A stretch of DNA of 46,283 bases, taken from contig NZ_JAAGOH010000034.1 of assembly GCF_010499455.1 (NCBI RefSeq), positions 1 to 46,283 on the forward strand, written 5' to 3'. Source of the stretch: Ideonella livida. Its GTDB lineage: Bacteria > Pseudomonadota > Gammaproteobacteria > Burkholderiales > Burkholderiaceae_C. The notes below the pieces were generated by a model. The model was not told the origin of the DNA, did not search any database, and worked only from the letters and a program-made list of their open reading frames with translations. Position 1 is the first letter of the stretch; each line of letters starts with the position of its first letter. This document shows, one piece after another, positions 7,791-16,295 of this stretch. The position numbers and the translations under genes are program-made.

Positions 7791-8552
7791 TCAGGCCTGG
7801 GCAGGCGCCTCGGCCGGGGTCAGGAATCGGGCGCAGACGGCCTGGTACAGGGCCTCGTCGTCCTCGTTGGCGGCGCGCACCTGTTCAAACACCGCATCGC
7901 CCAGCTTCTGGCGCAACTGGGCCAAGCGCTCGTCCATGCCCAGCGACAGGTCGCGCGAGACGTTGGCCGCCACATGGCGGACCTTGAAGTCGGGGAAGTG
8001 CGGCTTGAGCAACGCCTCCAGGCGGTTCATCGACCCGGCGAAATCCTCAACCACCCCGATGAAGGGCAGGGCCTGGGCCGCCTTGAGGGCCTGCTCGCGC
8101 TCGGTGCCACCCTCAGCGGCAAACATGCGGGCGAAACGGCTGGACTGGAAGTTGCGGCACTGGCGGTCACGGGGCATGGACAGCCGCACCTCGACGTAAC
8201 CGGCCAAGCTGGTGTTGCGCGCCAGCACGGCGCCAAAGCCGGCGCCGCCCTGCTTGGTCTCGAAAGCGTAAGCCGACGCGATGCGGTCCAGGGGCTGGCG
8301 CACGTAGATGACGGGGATGAACTCCACCCCCTCGACCTCGGGCAGCGGCAGCTCGGCGGTGTGCGACGAGAAGGCCAGCGCCTCGGGGTTGTCCTGAACC
8401 CACTGCGCCACTTCCTGGGCGTGCAGCTTGGCCGGCTTGTTCGTGAACTCGCGGGTGACCCAGCGCTCGCCGAAGTTCTCCTTGAGCACCTGGTCCACGG
8501 AAGTGCCGGCGTTCTTGAACAGGTGGTAGTGGAAGATGACGGTTCTGGACAT
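7791..8552 (-). CDS. Sulfotransferase family protein
   Basis: The 253-residue protein carries the PAPS-dependent sulfotransferase signature at its start: IFHYHLFKNAGTSVDQVL (residues 6-23), where HLFKNAGTS is the 5'-phosphosulfate-binding loop of the Sulfotransfer_2/3 type. A second expected segment is YVRQPLDRIASAYAFE (about 87-102), with the Arg and Ser that contact the 3'-phosphate. The rest is helical. The acceptor is unknown; bacterial members often act on polysaccharides or lipids, and several are tailoring enzymes with no fixed genomic partner. I chose the ATG at 8552 because family similarity begins there; the frame stays open for 1.7 kb upstream across argG, which is a GC-bias effect. 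It diverges from argG over 288 bp. Confidence 0.85.
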   Translation of the reverse strand: MSRTVIFHYHLFKNAGTSVDQVLKENFGERWVTREFTNKPAKLHAQEVAQWVQDNPEALAFSSHTAELPLPEVEGVEFIPVIYVRQPLDRIASAYAFETKQGGAGFGAVLARNTSLAGYVEVRLSMPRDRQCRNFQSSRFARMFAAEGGTEREQALKAAQALPFIGVVEDFAGSMNRLEALLKPHFPDFKVRHVAANVSRDLSLGMDERLAQLRQKLGDAVFEQVRAANEDDEALYQAVCARFLTPAEAPAQA

Positions 8553-8786
8553 GGCGGCTGCGGCCGGTGGCGGCGTGGCGGAGATCGTGGAAATGGGTGT
8601 CGGTGGGCCCCGATGACGGCAGTACAGCGCTGTGCGGGGCCTGCTGCCCTCACCCGACGCCCGGGTCGCCGTCATCTTACGGCAACGCCCACCCGCCGCC
8701 GACCGACGCCCTGGGGGGCCGTCGCCCCGGCGCGCACGCCCGTCGTGCACCTGCCGGGGGCCCTGGGAGCGGCGCAGGCGGCGTCC

Positions 8787-10181
<1,395 letters not shown>

Positions 10182-10259
10182 GCGCGGACGGGGCGCCTCC
10201 GCCCCCATCCCGGCACCGGCGGCGGCTGCAGCGTCCGCGCCCTGCGCCCGATCCCGCCA

Positions 10260-10284
10260 AGGCCCCCCCACAGGGGGCCTTTTT
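10260..10284 (+). terminator. Rho-independent terminator of argG
   Basis: AGGCCCCC (10260-10267) pairs with GGGGGCCT (10273-10280) around a five-base loop and is followed by five T (10280-10284). It lies about 80 bases after the argG stop. Confidence 0.9.
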
Positions 10285-10324
10285 CATGGGCGATGGCCGC
10301 GCCACACCAGCCAGCGCCACGCCC

Positions 10325-11044
10325 TCATTCGCCCCCGGCCTGGCGCAGGCGCGCCAAGTCCAGCACCTCTATCGCGCCCCGGCTGCCATGCAGCAGCCCC
10401 TGGGCTTGCAAGGCCTGCAGGCACTGGTTCACCGTCTGGCGCGACAAGCCCAGCATGCGCCCCAGCTCATCCTGCGAGACCTGCAGCACCCGCTGACTGC
10501 GGCCCTGCAGGCCACCGTAACCCTGGGCCATCTGCACCAGGCGCCGCGCCAGGCGCTGCGCCGGTGGCAACTGCACCTGCTCTTCCAGCGCCGCGAACAT
10601 CAGCCGCAAGTGCGCGGCCATCAAACGGCCCAGCGCCGCCCAGGCCGCCGGATGATCCTCCAACCAGTCCAGCAAAAGCGCCTGCGGCACCCACACCAGC
10701 GTGGCGTCCTGCGCCACCTGGGCGTCATGCGTGCGCGGTGCCCGGTCAAACACCGCAATCTCACCAAACCACTGCGGCGGCTCCAGCAGCGCCAGGATGG
10801 TCTCCTGGCCCTGGGCCCCCACGCCGGTGATGCGCACCGCCCCGCTGACCAGGGCATACAGGCCATCGGGCGACGCGCCACGGGCGAACAGCGCCTGCCC
10901 GGCGGGCACCCGGCGCAGCCGCCCAGCGGCCCGCACAAAGTCCTGCAACTCCTGCGGCGCAGCCGCCCACCAGGCCCCCTGGCGCAGCGCGGCCAAGGCG
11001 CTGTCAAGGGACAAAGGCATGGGCTGGGCGGCAGGCAGCGGCAT
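10325..11044 (-). CDS. Crp/Fnr-family transcriptional regulator
   Basis: The 239-residue protein has a cyclic-nucleotide-binding-type beta-barrel (PAGQALFARGASPDGLY, GEIAVFDRAPRTHDAQ, about residues 40-115), a dimerisation helix and a C-terminal winged helix. The helix-turn-helix is VSQDELGRMLGLSRQTVNQ, with SRQTV at the start of the recognition helix as in CRP relatives. It lacks the N-terminal cysteine cluster of true FNR, so it should not itself be an iron-sulfur oxygen sensor. The start is uncertain: ATG at 11044 or 11020 (neither with a good ribosome binding site) or TTG at 11074. It diverges from the Mpo1-like gene; a dyad (11123-11140) between them could be its own operator. The effector and targets are unknown. 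Confidence 0.85.
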   Translation of the reverse strand: MPLPAAQPMPLSLDSALAALRQGAWWAAAPQELQDFVRAAGRLRRVPAGQALFARGASPDGLYALVSGAVRITGVGAQGQETILALLEPPQWFGEIAVFDRAPRTHDAQVAQDATLVWVPQALLLDWLEDHPAAWAALGRLMAAHLRLMFAALEEQVQLPPAQRLARRLVQMAQGYGGLQGRSQRVLQVSQDELGRMLGLSRQTVNQCLQALQAQGLLHGSRGAIEVLDLARLRQAGGE

Positions 11045-11122
11045 GGACACGGCGGCAAACAGACAGGCAGACAAGACACCCGGCGGGGCCCCACCCCGGA
11101 TCTACCCGGGGCCCGAGCGCCC

Positions 11123-11140
11123 GTGTCGGCCACCTGACAC
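11123..11140. promoter_or_regulatory. Dyad GTGTC-N8-GACAC, candidate Crp-type operator
   Basis: The perfect 5-bp arms GTGTC (11123-11127) and GACAC (11136-11140) have the size and spacing typical of Crp-family sites. The dyad lies between the divergent Crp/Fnr-family gene and the Mpo1-like gene, so autoregulation is plausible. It is one short site found by eye. Confidence 0.35.
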
Positions 11141-11206
11141 AGCGCGGGCCAACGGCGGGCCAGCATGGTGCCCCCAGACCCCATCCGCCGCAAGGAGACC
11201 GGCCCC

Positions 11207-11731
11207 ATGAAGACCCTGACCCAGCAGCTCACCCAGTACGCGGCCTACCACCGCGACAGCCGCAACATCGCCACCCACTTCGTCGGCATTCCCATGATCG
11301 TGCTGGCCGTCTGCATCCTGCTCTCACGCCCGGGCGTCAACCTGGGCGCCATCCACGCCAGCCCGGCCCTGGCCGTGGCCCTGCCCTGCGCCTGGTACTA
11401 CCTGGCGCTGGACCGCACCCTCGGCCTGCTCATGGCCCTGCTGCTGGCCGCCGGCCTGCTGGTGGGCCAGACCTTGGCGCAGTGGCCCACGGCTGCTTGG
11501 CTCAGCTGGGGCCTGGGCAGCTTGGTGCTGGGCTGGGCCATCCAGTTTGTGGGCCACATCTTGGAAGGCCGCAAACCGGCCTTTGTCGACGACCTGATCG
11601 GTCTGCTCATCGGCCCGCTGTTCGTGCTGGCCGAAGCCCTGTTCGCCCTGGGCTGGCGCCCCGCGCTGCGCCAGGCCATTGAGGTGCAGGTGGGGCCGGT
11701 GCGGCACGGGCGCCGGGCGGCGCAGGCTTGA
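11207..11731 (+). CDS. Mpo1-like (DUF962) membrane protein
   Basis: A 174-residue inner-membrane protein of the DUF962/YGL010w (Mpo1) family. Its first conserved block is YAAYHRDSRNIATHFVGIPM, with histidines near 14 and 23. The second is QFVGHILEGRKPAFVDD near 115-131, ahead of the last membrane segment. Four to five hydrophobic segments fill the rest. Yeast Mpo1 is an iron-dependent dioxygenase acting on 2-hydroxy fatty acids, and the conserved histidines seen here are the likely metal ligands; the bacterial substrate is not established. I chose the ATG at 11207 because AAGGAG lies nine bases upstream. Its stop codon lies within an 18-bp palindrome that marks the edge of the low-GC defence island. 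Confidence 0.85.
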   Translation: MKTLTQQLTQYAAYHRDSRNIATHFVGIPMIVLAVCILLSRPGVNLGAIHASPALAVALPCAWYYLALDRTLGLLMALLLAAGLLVGQTLAQWPTAAWLSWGLGSLVLGWAIQFVGHILEGRKPAFVDDLIGLLIGPLFVLAEALFALGWRPALRQAIEVQVGPVRHGRRAAQA

Positions 11732-11742
11732 GTCCTCAAGCC
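11725..11742. repeat. 18-bp palindrome at the left border of the defence island
   Basis: GGCTTGAG and CTCAAGCC are perfect 8-bp arms separated by TC. The palindrome spans the stop codon of the Mpo1-like gene, and base composition changes sharply just to its right. No T-run follows. It could be a shared terminator hairpin or a relic of the insertion point. Confidence 0.55.
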
Positions 11743-11746
11743 CACG

Positions 11747-12508
11747 CTACTTCAGTAACCGCCTGCCAATCTCAAAGATCCCAGCCATGGGCATCGACTG
11801 CACCGGTCCCAGCACGGCGCCGGTGTCTTCTCGAAACCAGTTCAGTCCATCGGTCCGCACGGCCTTCAAGACCGGGCTGAAGTCGTATGCCGCTTGGCAC
11901 TTGAACCTTCCACCACCGCGGACGAGTCCAGCCATCGTGCTGTGGTTGCCTTTGTAGACCCAAACGATGGGCCACGGTTTCCAGGCAATGCCGACATGGT
12001 TCGAATCTTGGCGCCAGGTGCCCCAAGCGCGCTTTTCACCAATGTTCTGCAGCGACTTGAACAACCGCCACCGCTCCCACGGTGCAGGAAAGACGATGGC
12101 ATCGTTGAGATCCACAGACAAAGAGCGGGCTGCCTTCGTCGTCAGCGATTTGCGCGTCTCCCCTGCCGCATTGACGGGCAGGGCCTCGTCCCATAGCAAG
12201 GCACTGGCACTCCCGGCTGACTTATGGAACTGCCGGGCATCCATGACCAAATCTTCCAGGGCTCGCGCGCTGATGATTTGGGACAGCGCGATGGCAAGGC
12301 CCCGCAGTGCGTGGGTGCCATGTGCCTGCGCAGAGTCAATTGACCACAACAAGGACTCCCATTTCTGGGACTTCGTCAATCGCCGGCGCATCGGCAGCTT
12401 GGGATACGGCACCCGCTCTGGAGCGTCTTTGTTGTCCGGAAGCTGGCTATCCAGTCGCCGCAACACGTCCAGAAGCTCCTGATCAAACACGGGTTGACGT
12501 TCCGGCAA
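11747..12508 (-). CDS. Uncharacterised defence-island protein (possibly DUF6710)
   Basis: A 253-residue soluble protein and the last gene of the putative eight-gene operon. I do not recognise a catalytic motif. The middle is helical (LRGLAIALSQIISARALEDL). The C-terminal half has a distinctive aromatic block, FPAPWERWRLFKSLQNIG, then RQDSNHVGIAWKPWPIVWV and GNHSTMAGL. The combination of QDSNH and GNHS resembles DUF6710 as I recall it, but I cannot confirm this. The frame begins at a TTG (12508), 26 bases after the preceding gene, because an in-frame stop lies just upstream. Its position suggests an accessory or immunity-type role in the defence locus; that is inference. Confidence 0.6.
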   Translation of the reverse strand: MPERQPVFDQELLDVLRRLDSQLPDNKDAPERVPYPKLPMRRRLTKSQKWESLLWSIDSAQAHGTHALRGLAIALSQIISARALEDLVMDARQFHKSAGSASALLWDEALPVNAAGETRKSLTTKAARSLSVDLNDAIVFPAPWERWRLFKSLQNIGEKRAWGTWRQDSNHVGIAWKPWPIVWVYKGNHSTMAGLVRGGGRFKCQAAYDFSPVLKAVRTDGLNWFREDTGAVLGPVQSMPMAGIFEIGRRLLK

Positions 12509-12534
12509 GGTGACTCACAGTACAGGATTGGGGT

Positions 12535-13644
12535 CTACAGGTGGCTTGACACCGAGTCAGCCCACTTCGGAAACGCCTGCTTCAGGCGCTCCACGGTGTG
12601 GCGCCACTTGGGCGTTGTCGGCTGGCACACCGTGTTTTGGTTGCCGAACAGGCCCACTTCGTTGACGGCCTGGGTCTCCGGTACGGCATCGAGCCATTTC
12701 ACCCGGACAAAGTACTCGGCCCGATCCGGATCGTCGGCCGTCAGTTGGTACTTCTCGGCATGCTTGAGCGCCGTCAGGGCGGGTTGTTCGCCGTGATCGG
12801 TCAGCACCTTGAAGTCTTTCACCGGCTGGACCGACTCCAGCACCGTGCCCACGCCAACGTAGCCCTTCTTGGGAATCTTGACCCAGACCCGGTCCCCCGG
12901 CGAAAGGAGCTTCAAGGTCTGGCTGTACCAACTGCCGCCACCACCGCTGATGTAGCCAAACCGTCGGGCGTCCTCCCAACTGCGCGAGGTGGCGTCACCG
13001 AAGGACACATAAAACTCACCGTTCCAGGGTTCCTTGTCGCCTTTGACGGTGGCGGTGGCCACCATGTTGGCCTGGGTCTCGCCAGGATCAATGAGCCAAG
13101 CGCGGCTCAACAGCTTGTCGGCACCGTGCTCGAAGACTTGGAAGAAGAGGACGTTGATCGCGATGTCCCGGGCATTGAGGTAGCCAATGATCCGCTCGGT
13201 GGACGGGTCCAATTCAGCGGCCACGATGACGATCTGGTGCGACTGATTGAGGGTTTCTTCGTCCAACTCCACACCAAAGCGCGCCTGGAAGGCCGCATCC
13301 AGGCTCTTGCCACCCGAGAACCGCTGGTAGATCTGCGCCACCCGCTCCGGCGTCAACTGTTCAACCCACGAGGCGTAGTCCAGAGCCTGGGCGACGATTT
13401 CACGCGGTGTGCGGTCGCGCTTCAGCTCGATGAGCACCAAGGAGGCATCTGGCGCAATTGCCAGCAGGTCGATACGGCCACCGTAGGACGTGACTTCTTG
13501 GCGCCCGATCAGCATCCACTCGCTGGACAAGATGCGCGGATCCCGCACGATCATGTCTTCGAGTTGCTGCTCGCTGGCCAGGTGGCTGGAGACGAGTGGC
13601 GCCGGCTGTTCGCCGACCTTCCAGATGGCGTGGTGGATGGGCAT
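12535..13644 (-). CDS. PD-(D/E)XK nuclease domain protein (NucS/DUF91-like)
   Basis: The 369-residue protein has an N-terminal nuclease core of the restriction-endonuclease fold, of the kind found in NucS/DUF91 proteins. Visible are LEDMIVRDPRIL, then GGRIDLLAIAPD with the metal-binding Asp (about residues 55-66), then LVLIELKRDRTPRE with the E-x-K pair (about 69-82) and a helix with QALDYASWV. The second half is beta-rich (GDRVWVKIPKKGYVGVGTV) and may be an OB- or PUA-like nucleic-acid-binding part. It sits 16 bases after the HNH gene in the putative operon. The catalytic residues look intact, so it is probably active on DNA. Whether it serves the type I system, the ATPase-HNH pair or its own system is open. 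Confidence 0.8.
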   Translation of the reverse strand: MPIHHAIWKVGEQPAPLVSSHLASEQQLEDMIVRDPRILSSEWMLIGRQEVTSYGGRIDLLAIAPDASLVLIELKRDRTPREIVAQALDYASWVEQLTPERVAQIYQRFSGGKSLDAAFQARFGVELDEETLNQSHQIVIVAAELDPSTERIIGYLNARDIAINVLFFQVFEHGADKLLSRAWLIDPGETQANMVATATVKGDKEPWNGEFYVSFGDATSRSWEDARRFGYISGGGGSWYSQTLKLLSPGDRVWVKIPKKGYVGVGTVLESVQPVKDFKVLTDHGEQPALTALKHAEKYQLTADDPDRAEYFVRVKWLDAVPETQAVNEVGLFGNQNTVCQPTTPKWRHTVERLKQAFPKWADSVSSHL

Positions 13645-13660
13645 AGAGGGACAGTCAGGT

Positions 13661-14512
13661 CTAGGCGATCAGGCGTTGCAGTGCTGGTTGATTGCTGAAT
13701 CGGATACACCATTTCGCAACGGCCGAGAGTTCGGATTCCGGCTTGGTGAGGGAAGTAATTTCGCAGGCCACGGCCTTGACTTCCTGCCTTGCCGCCGCCG
13801 ACGTCGTTGTCTTCGCGAGTGCTTTCTGATACTTGTCGAGCAGCTTGGCCGTCTTCTGCCAGACCTTCCTGCGCTCCTCGGCGAGGGCCTGATGCTCGGT
13901 CAATTTCAGCCGCTCCACGGTTCGCCTCACGCGTACAGCGTCCCATCGCGATACGCCAGGTGCCGGCACTGCTTTGCCTTCTTCGTCGAAAGCCAAAAGC
14001 GTCACGTCATGCGCGTTGGTCGGGTCGAGAAAGTGCGGGACTTCGTCGCCCTCGCAAGGTCTCGCGTAGCTAGAACAGGGCGAGCCACGGCGCAAAGGAA
14101 ACCAAGCGCCCTTCTTCCGGTTCGGGACCGTCCCGGCGATCCGAAAGTTCATGTAATCAAACGCAAGCCACCAGTACCCGTCACGCTCTGGGCCGTGTGC
14201 ATTTCGAGCCACTTTCTTTGGGCGGAAGTGCTCCACATCCAGGTGCGAGGCGATGTCCTTTGCCTCAGTAAACCAGCACTTGCCGCCCGACAGTGCCAGC
14301 AACCACGGCTTGAGCTTGCCCCAGTGGGCGCTGTTCTTGTCGATGAACTCGTTGCGCTCCTTGACCTTCCTCGCAGCATCGAGTTTGGCAAGTTCACCAA
14401 CCAGCCTTTCGGACTCAGCTAGCCAGGCGCTCCAATCAGCCTTCGTCCAACGAACGTCGGCAGGCAAGTCCGCGTCCGTCGGCAATTTGTTATCCAAGTC
14501 GATGAAGATCAT
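13661..14512 (-). CDS. HNH endonuclease, Septu PtuB-like
   Basis: The 283-residue protein resembles the HNH partner of Septu and retron-Ec78 ATPases (PtuB, TIGR02646-type). The core is visible: GKCWFTEAKDIASH (77-90), the catalytic VEHFRPKK (93-100), GYWWLAFDYMNFRIAG with N122 and PNRKKGAWFPL with N131. This gives an H-N-N arrangement. It is odd in that the usual zinc-binding CxxC pairs are reduced: C79 has no partner at +3, and PNRKKG replaces the cysteine-containing knuckle. A helical C-terminus follows. The start overlaps the ATPase stop by four bases, so the two are coupled, as in ptuAB. Nicking or cleaving phage or host DNA on ATPase release is the known PtuB role; here it is inferred. 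Confidence 0.75.
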   Translation of the reverse strand: MIFIDLDNKLPTDADLPADVRWTKADWSAWLAESERLVGELAKLDAARKVKERNEFIDKNSAHWGKLKPWLLALSGGKCWFTEAKDIASHLDVEHFRPKKVARNAHGPERDGYWWLAFDYMNFRIAGTVPNRKKGAWFPLRRGSPCSSYARPCEGDEVPHFLDPTNAHDVTLLAFDEEGKAVPAPGVSRWDAVRVRRTVERLKLTEHQALAEERRKVWQKTAKLLDKYQKALAKTTTSAAARQEVKAVACEITSLTKPESELSAVAKWCIRFSNQPALQRLIA

Positions 14513-16293
14513 GCGCGGCCCTCCTCCCGCAAGATTTCTTCGATGATCTCGTCGGCAATGCGGTTTTGCTCCGCTTGCTCTTCCGGTGAGAGTGACGGCC
14601 TCCTGAACCTGCGGTGCTGGGCCATCTTGCGCACGAACAGCGCGTAGTCCGGGTCGCGGAAATCCGCCGTCGAGAAGCCCAAGTCCGCCAGCTCGGCCGA
14701 TAGGCGGGTCAGCTCAGCCTCTTCGTCGGCGGTACGGGGTTGCTTGACGAACAGTTCGTTGCGTCGGAACAGGCGGCGCTCGGTTTCTGCATCCAGCGTG
14801 GAAGTCAGGCCGAACAGTTCGCTCTTGAGCAAACCGGTGACGCCCATGCCTTGCGGGTGCTCGTCGGGCACGTCCACGACGGTACTGCGGCCCTGTCGGC
14901 GCAGGATGTGAACCTGCTCGCGCTTCAGGCTGCCCACCATCATGGGGTCGTGGGTGGTAATCAGAATCTGGGACTGTCCGGCTGTTTCGAAATAGCCATC
15001 TTCGACATAGCCCTGTGCGGCATAGCCGTCTGAATCACCCAGCACGCCCTCGATGTCATCAAAGTAACGCAGCTTCCAGATCGGGTTCAGGTGCGTGTCC
15101 GGCTCGTCGAGCAGGAACAGGCAATGGTTGTCGCGGGTGATGCGCATCAGGCCCAGCACGGTGAGCATTTGCAGCTCGCCTTCGGACAACTGCGTGAAGC
15201 TCACCGCACCACCGTGTTCGTCACGCTTCTTGACGGTGATGCGCACTTCTTCGATCAAGTCGCCGATGTAGGCGCCCTCGGCATAGCGGAAGAAGCTGTC
15301 GGTGCCGCCCACCAGCTCGCCCAGTTCCCGCAGCTTGGCGTGGCTGGGCACATACAAATAGAGCTGTTTTTGCTTCTCCGTGCGGCCCCGGAAGTCGATC
15401 TGCTGCGTGGTTTCTTGCTCGATGGGCGCCCAGGCCACTTGCCAGAGCTTGTCGAGGAACTCGCTCACCACATTGCCCCGTGCGTACCAGAAGCGTGGGT
15501 CGCCCTCGTTCAGCTCGTTTTCGTCGAAGCGGCCGCCCCGGCGTTTTTCGCGCAGCCGGTGCGGCTCTTTCAGCACGAACAGGGCGGATTCCAACGACTC
15601 GATGTGCAGGTTCTTGAGCACCTTCTGGAAGACCGGGTCGTCGGACAGCAAGCAGGCCAAGAGCACCAATTGGCTGTGGCCGCCACGGCAGTAGAACAGC
15701 CGGCGCAGGCGGTCATCGCCCGCTTGCTTAAGTCGGGCCTCGCGGCGGCGGCGCACCTCATCCAATGCGCGTATGTCGGCATCGCTGGCCGAGAACTGGT
15801 TTAGCAATTGCTCGGGCAGCACCTCGTCAGTGGTGATTTCCTGACGCAGATTGAAGCGGCGCTGGTGCTCTTGGAATAAGGCTTCGATGCGCTCGTTGCG
15901 GCCCGAGTAATAGGCAAAGATGTGCGAGGGCAGCAGCTCCCGGTTTTTCAGCAGGTAGCCCTGTGACTCGGCCTTGCCGTCCACCCACACATAGGGCCGT
16001 TTCTGCTTGGCGGTGACGGCTTGCAGCTTGACGGTGTGGCCGCGTATGTCGTACGCCAGCGTGTAGTCCAGTGCGGCGTCGCGATCCAGATCGACATCGC
16101 GGAAGATGGTGATCAGCGCCTCGATCAGGTTGGATTTGCCCACACCGTTCTGGCCGATCAGCGCATGGCTGCGGATGGCTTTGGGAACCGCTGCTGGGGC
16201 GGCTCGGGGAGCGGGTTCCAACTGGGTCGCGAAGTCGATCACCACGCCGCGCAGGTTGCGGAACTGCGGAATGCTCAGGTGCCGCAACTGCAT
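14509..16293 (-). CDS. ABC/SMC-type AAA ATPase, Septu PtuA-like
   Basis: The 594-residue ATPase is of the SMC/ABC class used by Septu, retron-Ec78 and OLD-like defence systems. Walker A is IGQNGVGKSNLIEAL (GQNGVGKS at 47-54), preceded by the typical N-terminus LRHLSIPQFRNLRG. The signature TQLSEGELQML lies near 366, Walker B CLFLLDEPDTHLNP near 390 and the H-loop TTHDP near 446. The middle is helical with an exposed charged region. I see no Toprim nuclease at the C-terminus, so catalysis on DNA should come from the HNH protein encoded next, which overlaps by four bases. It starts two bases after the hsdS stop and is therefore almost certainly co-transcribed with the type I genes. Confidence 0.85.
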   Translation of the reverse strand: MQLRHLSIPQFRNLRGVVIDFATQLEPAPRAAPAAVPKAIRSHALIGQNGVGKSNLIEALITIFRDVDLDRDAALDYTLAYDIRGHTVKLQAVTAKQKRPYVWVDGKAESQGYLLKNRELLPSHIFAYYSGRNERIEALFQEHQRRFNLRQEITTDEVLPEQLLNQFSASDADIRALDEVRRRREARLKQAGDDRLRRLFYCRGGHSQLVLLACLLSDDPVFQKVLKNLHIESLESALFVLKEPHRLREKRRGGRFDENELNEGDPRFWYARGNVVSEFLDKLWQVAWAPIEQETTQQIDFRGRTEKQKQLYLYVPSHAKLRELGELVGGTDSFFRYAEGAYIGDLIEEVRITVKKRDEHGGAVSFTQLSEGELQMLTVLGLMRITRDNHCLFLLDEPDTHLNPIWKLRYFDDIEGVLGDSDGYAAQGYVEDGYFETAGQSQILITTHDPMMVGSLKREQVHILRRQGRSTVVDVPDEHPQGMGVTGLLKSELFGLTSTLDAETERRLFRRNELFVKQPRTADEEAELTRLSAELADLGFSTADFRDPDYALFVRKMAQHRRFRRPSLSPEEQAEQNRIADEIIEEILREEGRA

Positions 16294-16295
16294 GG

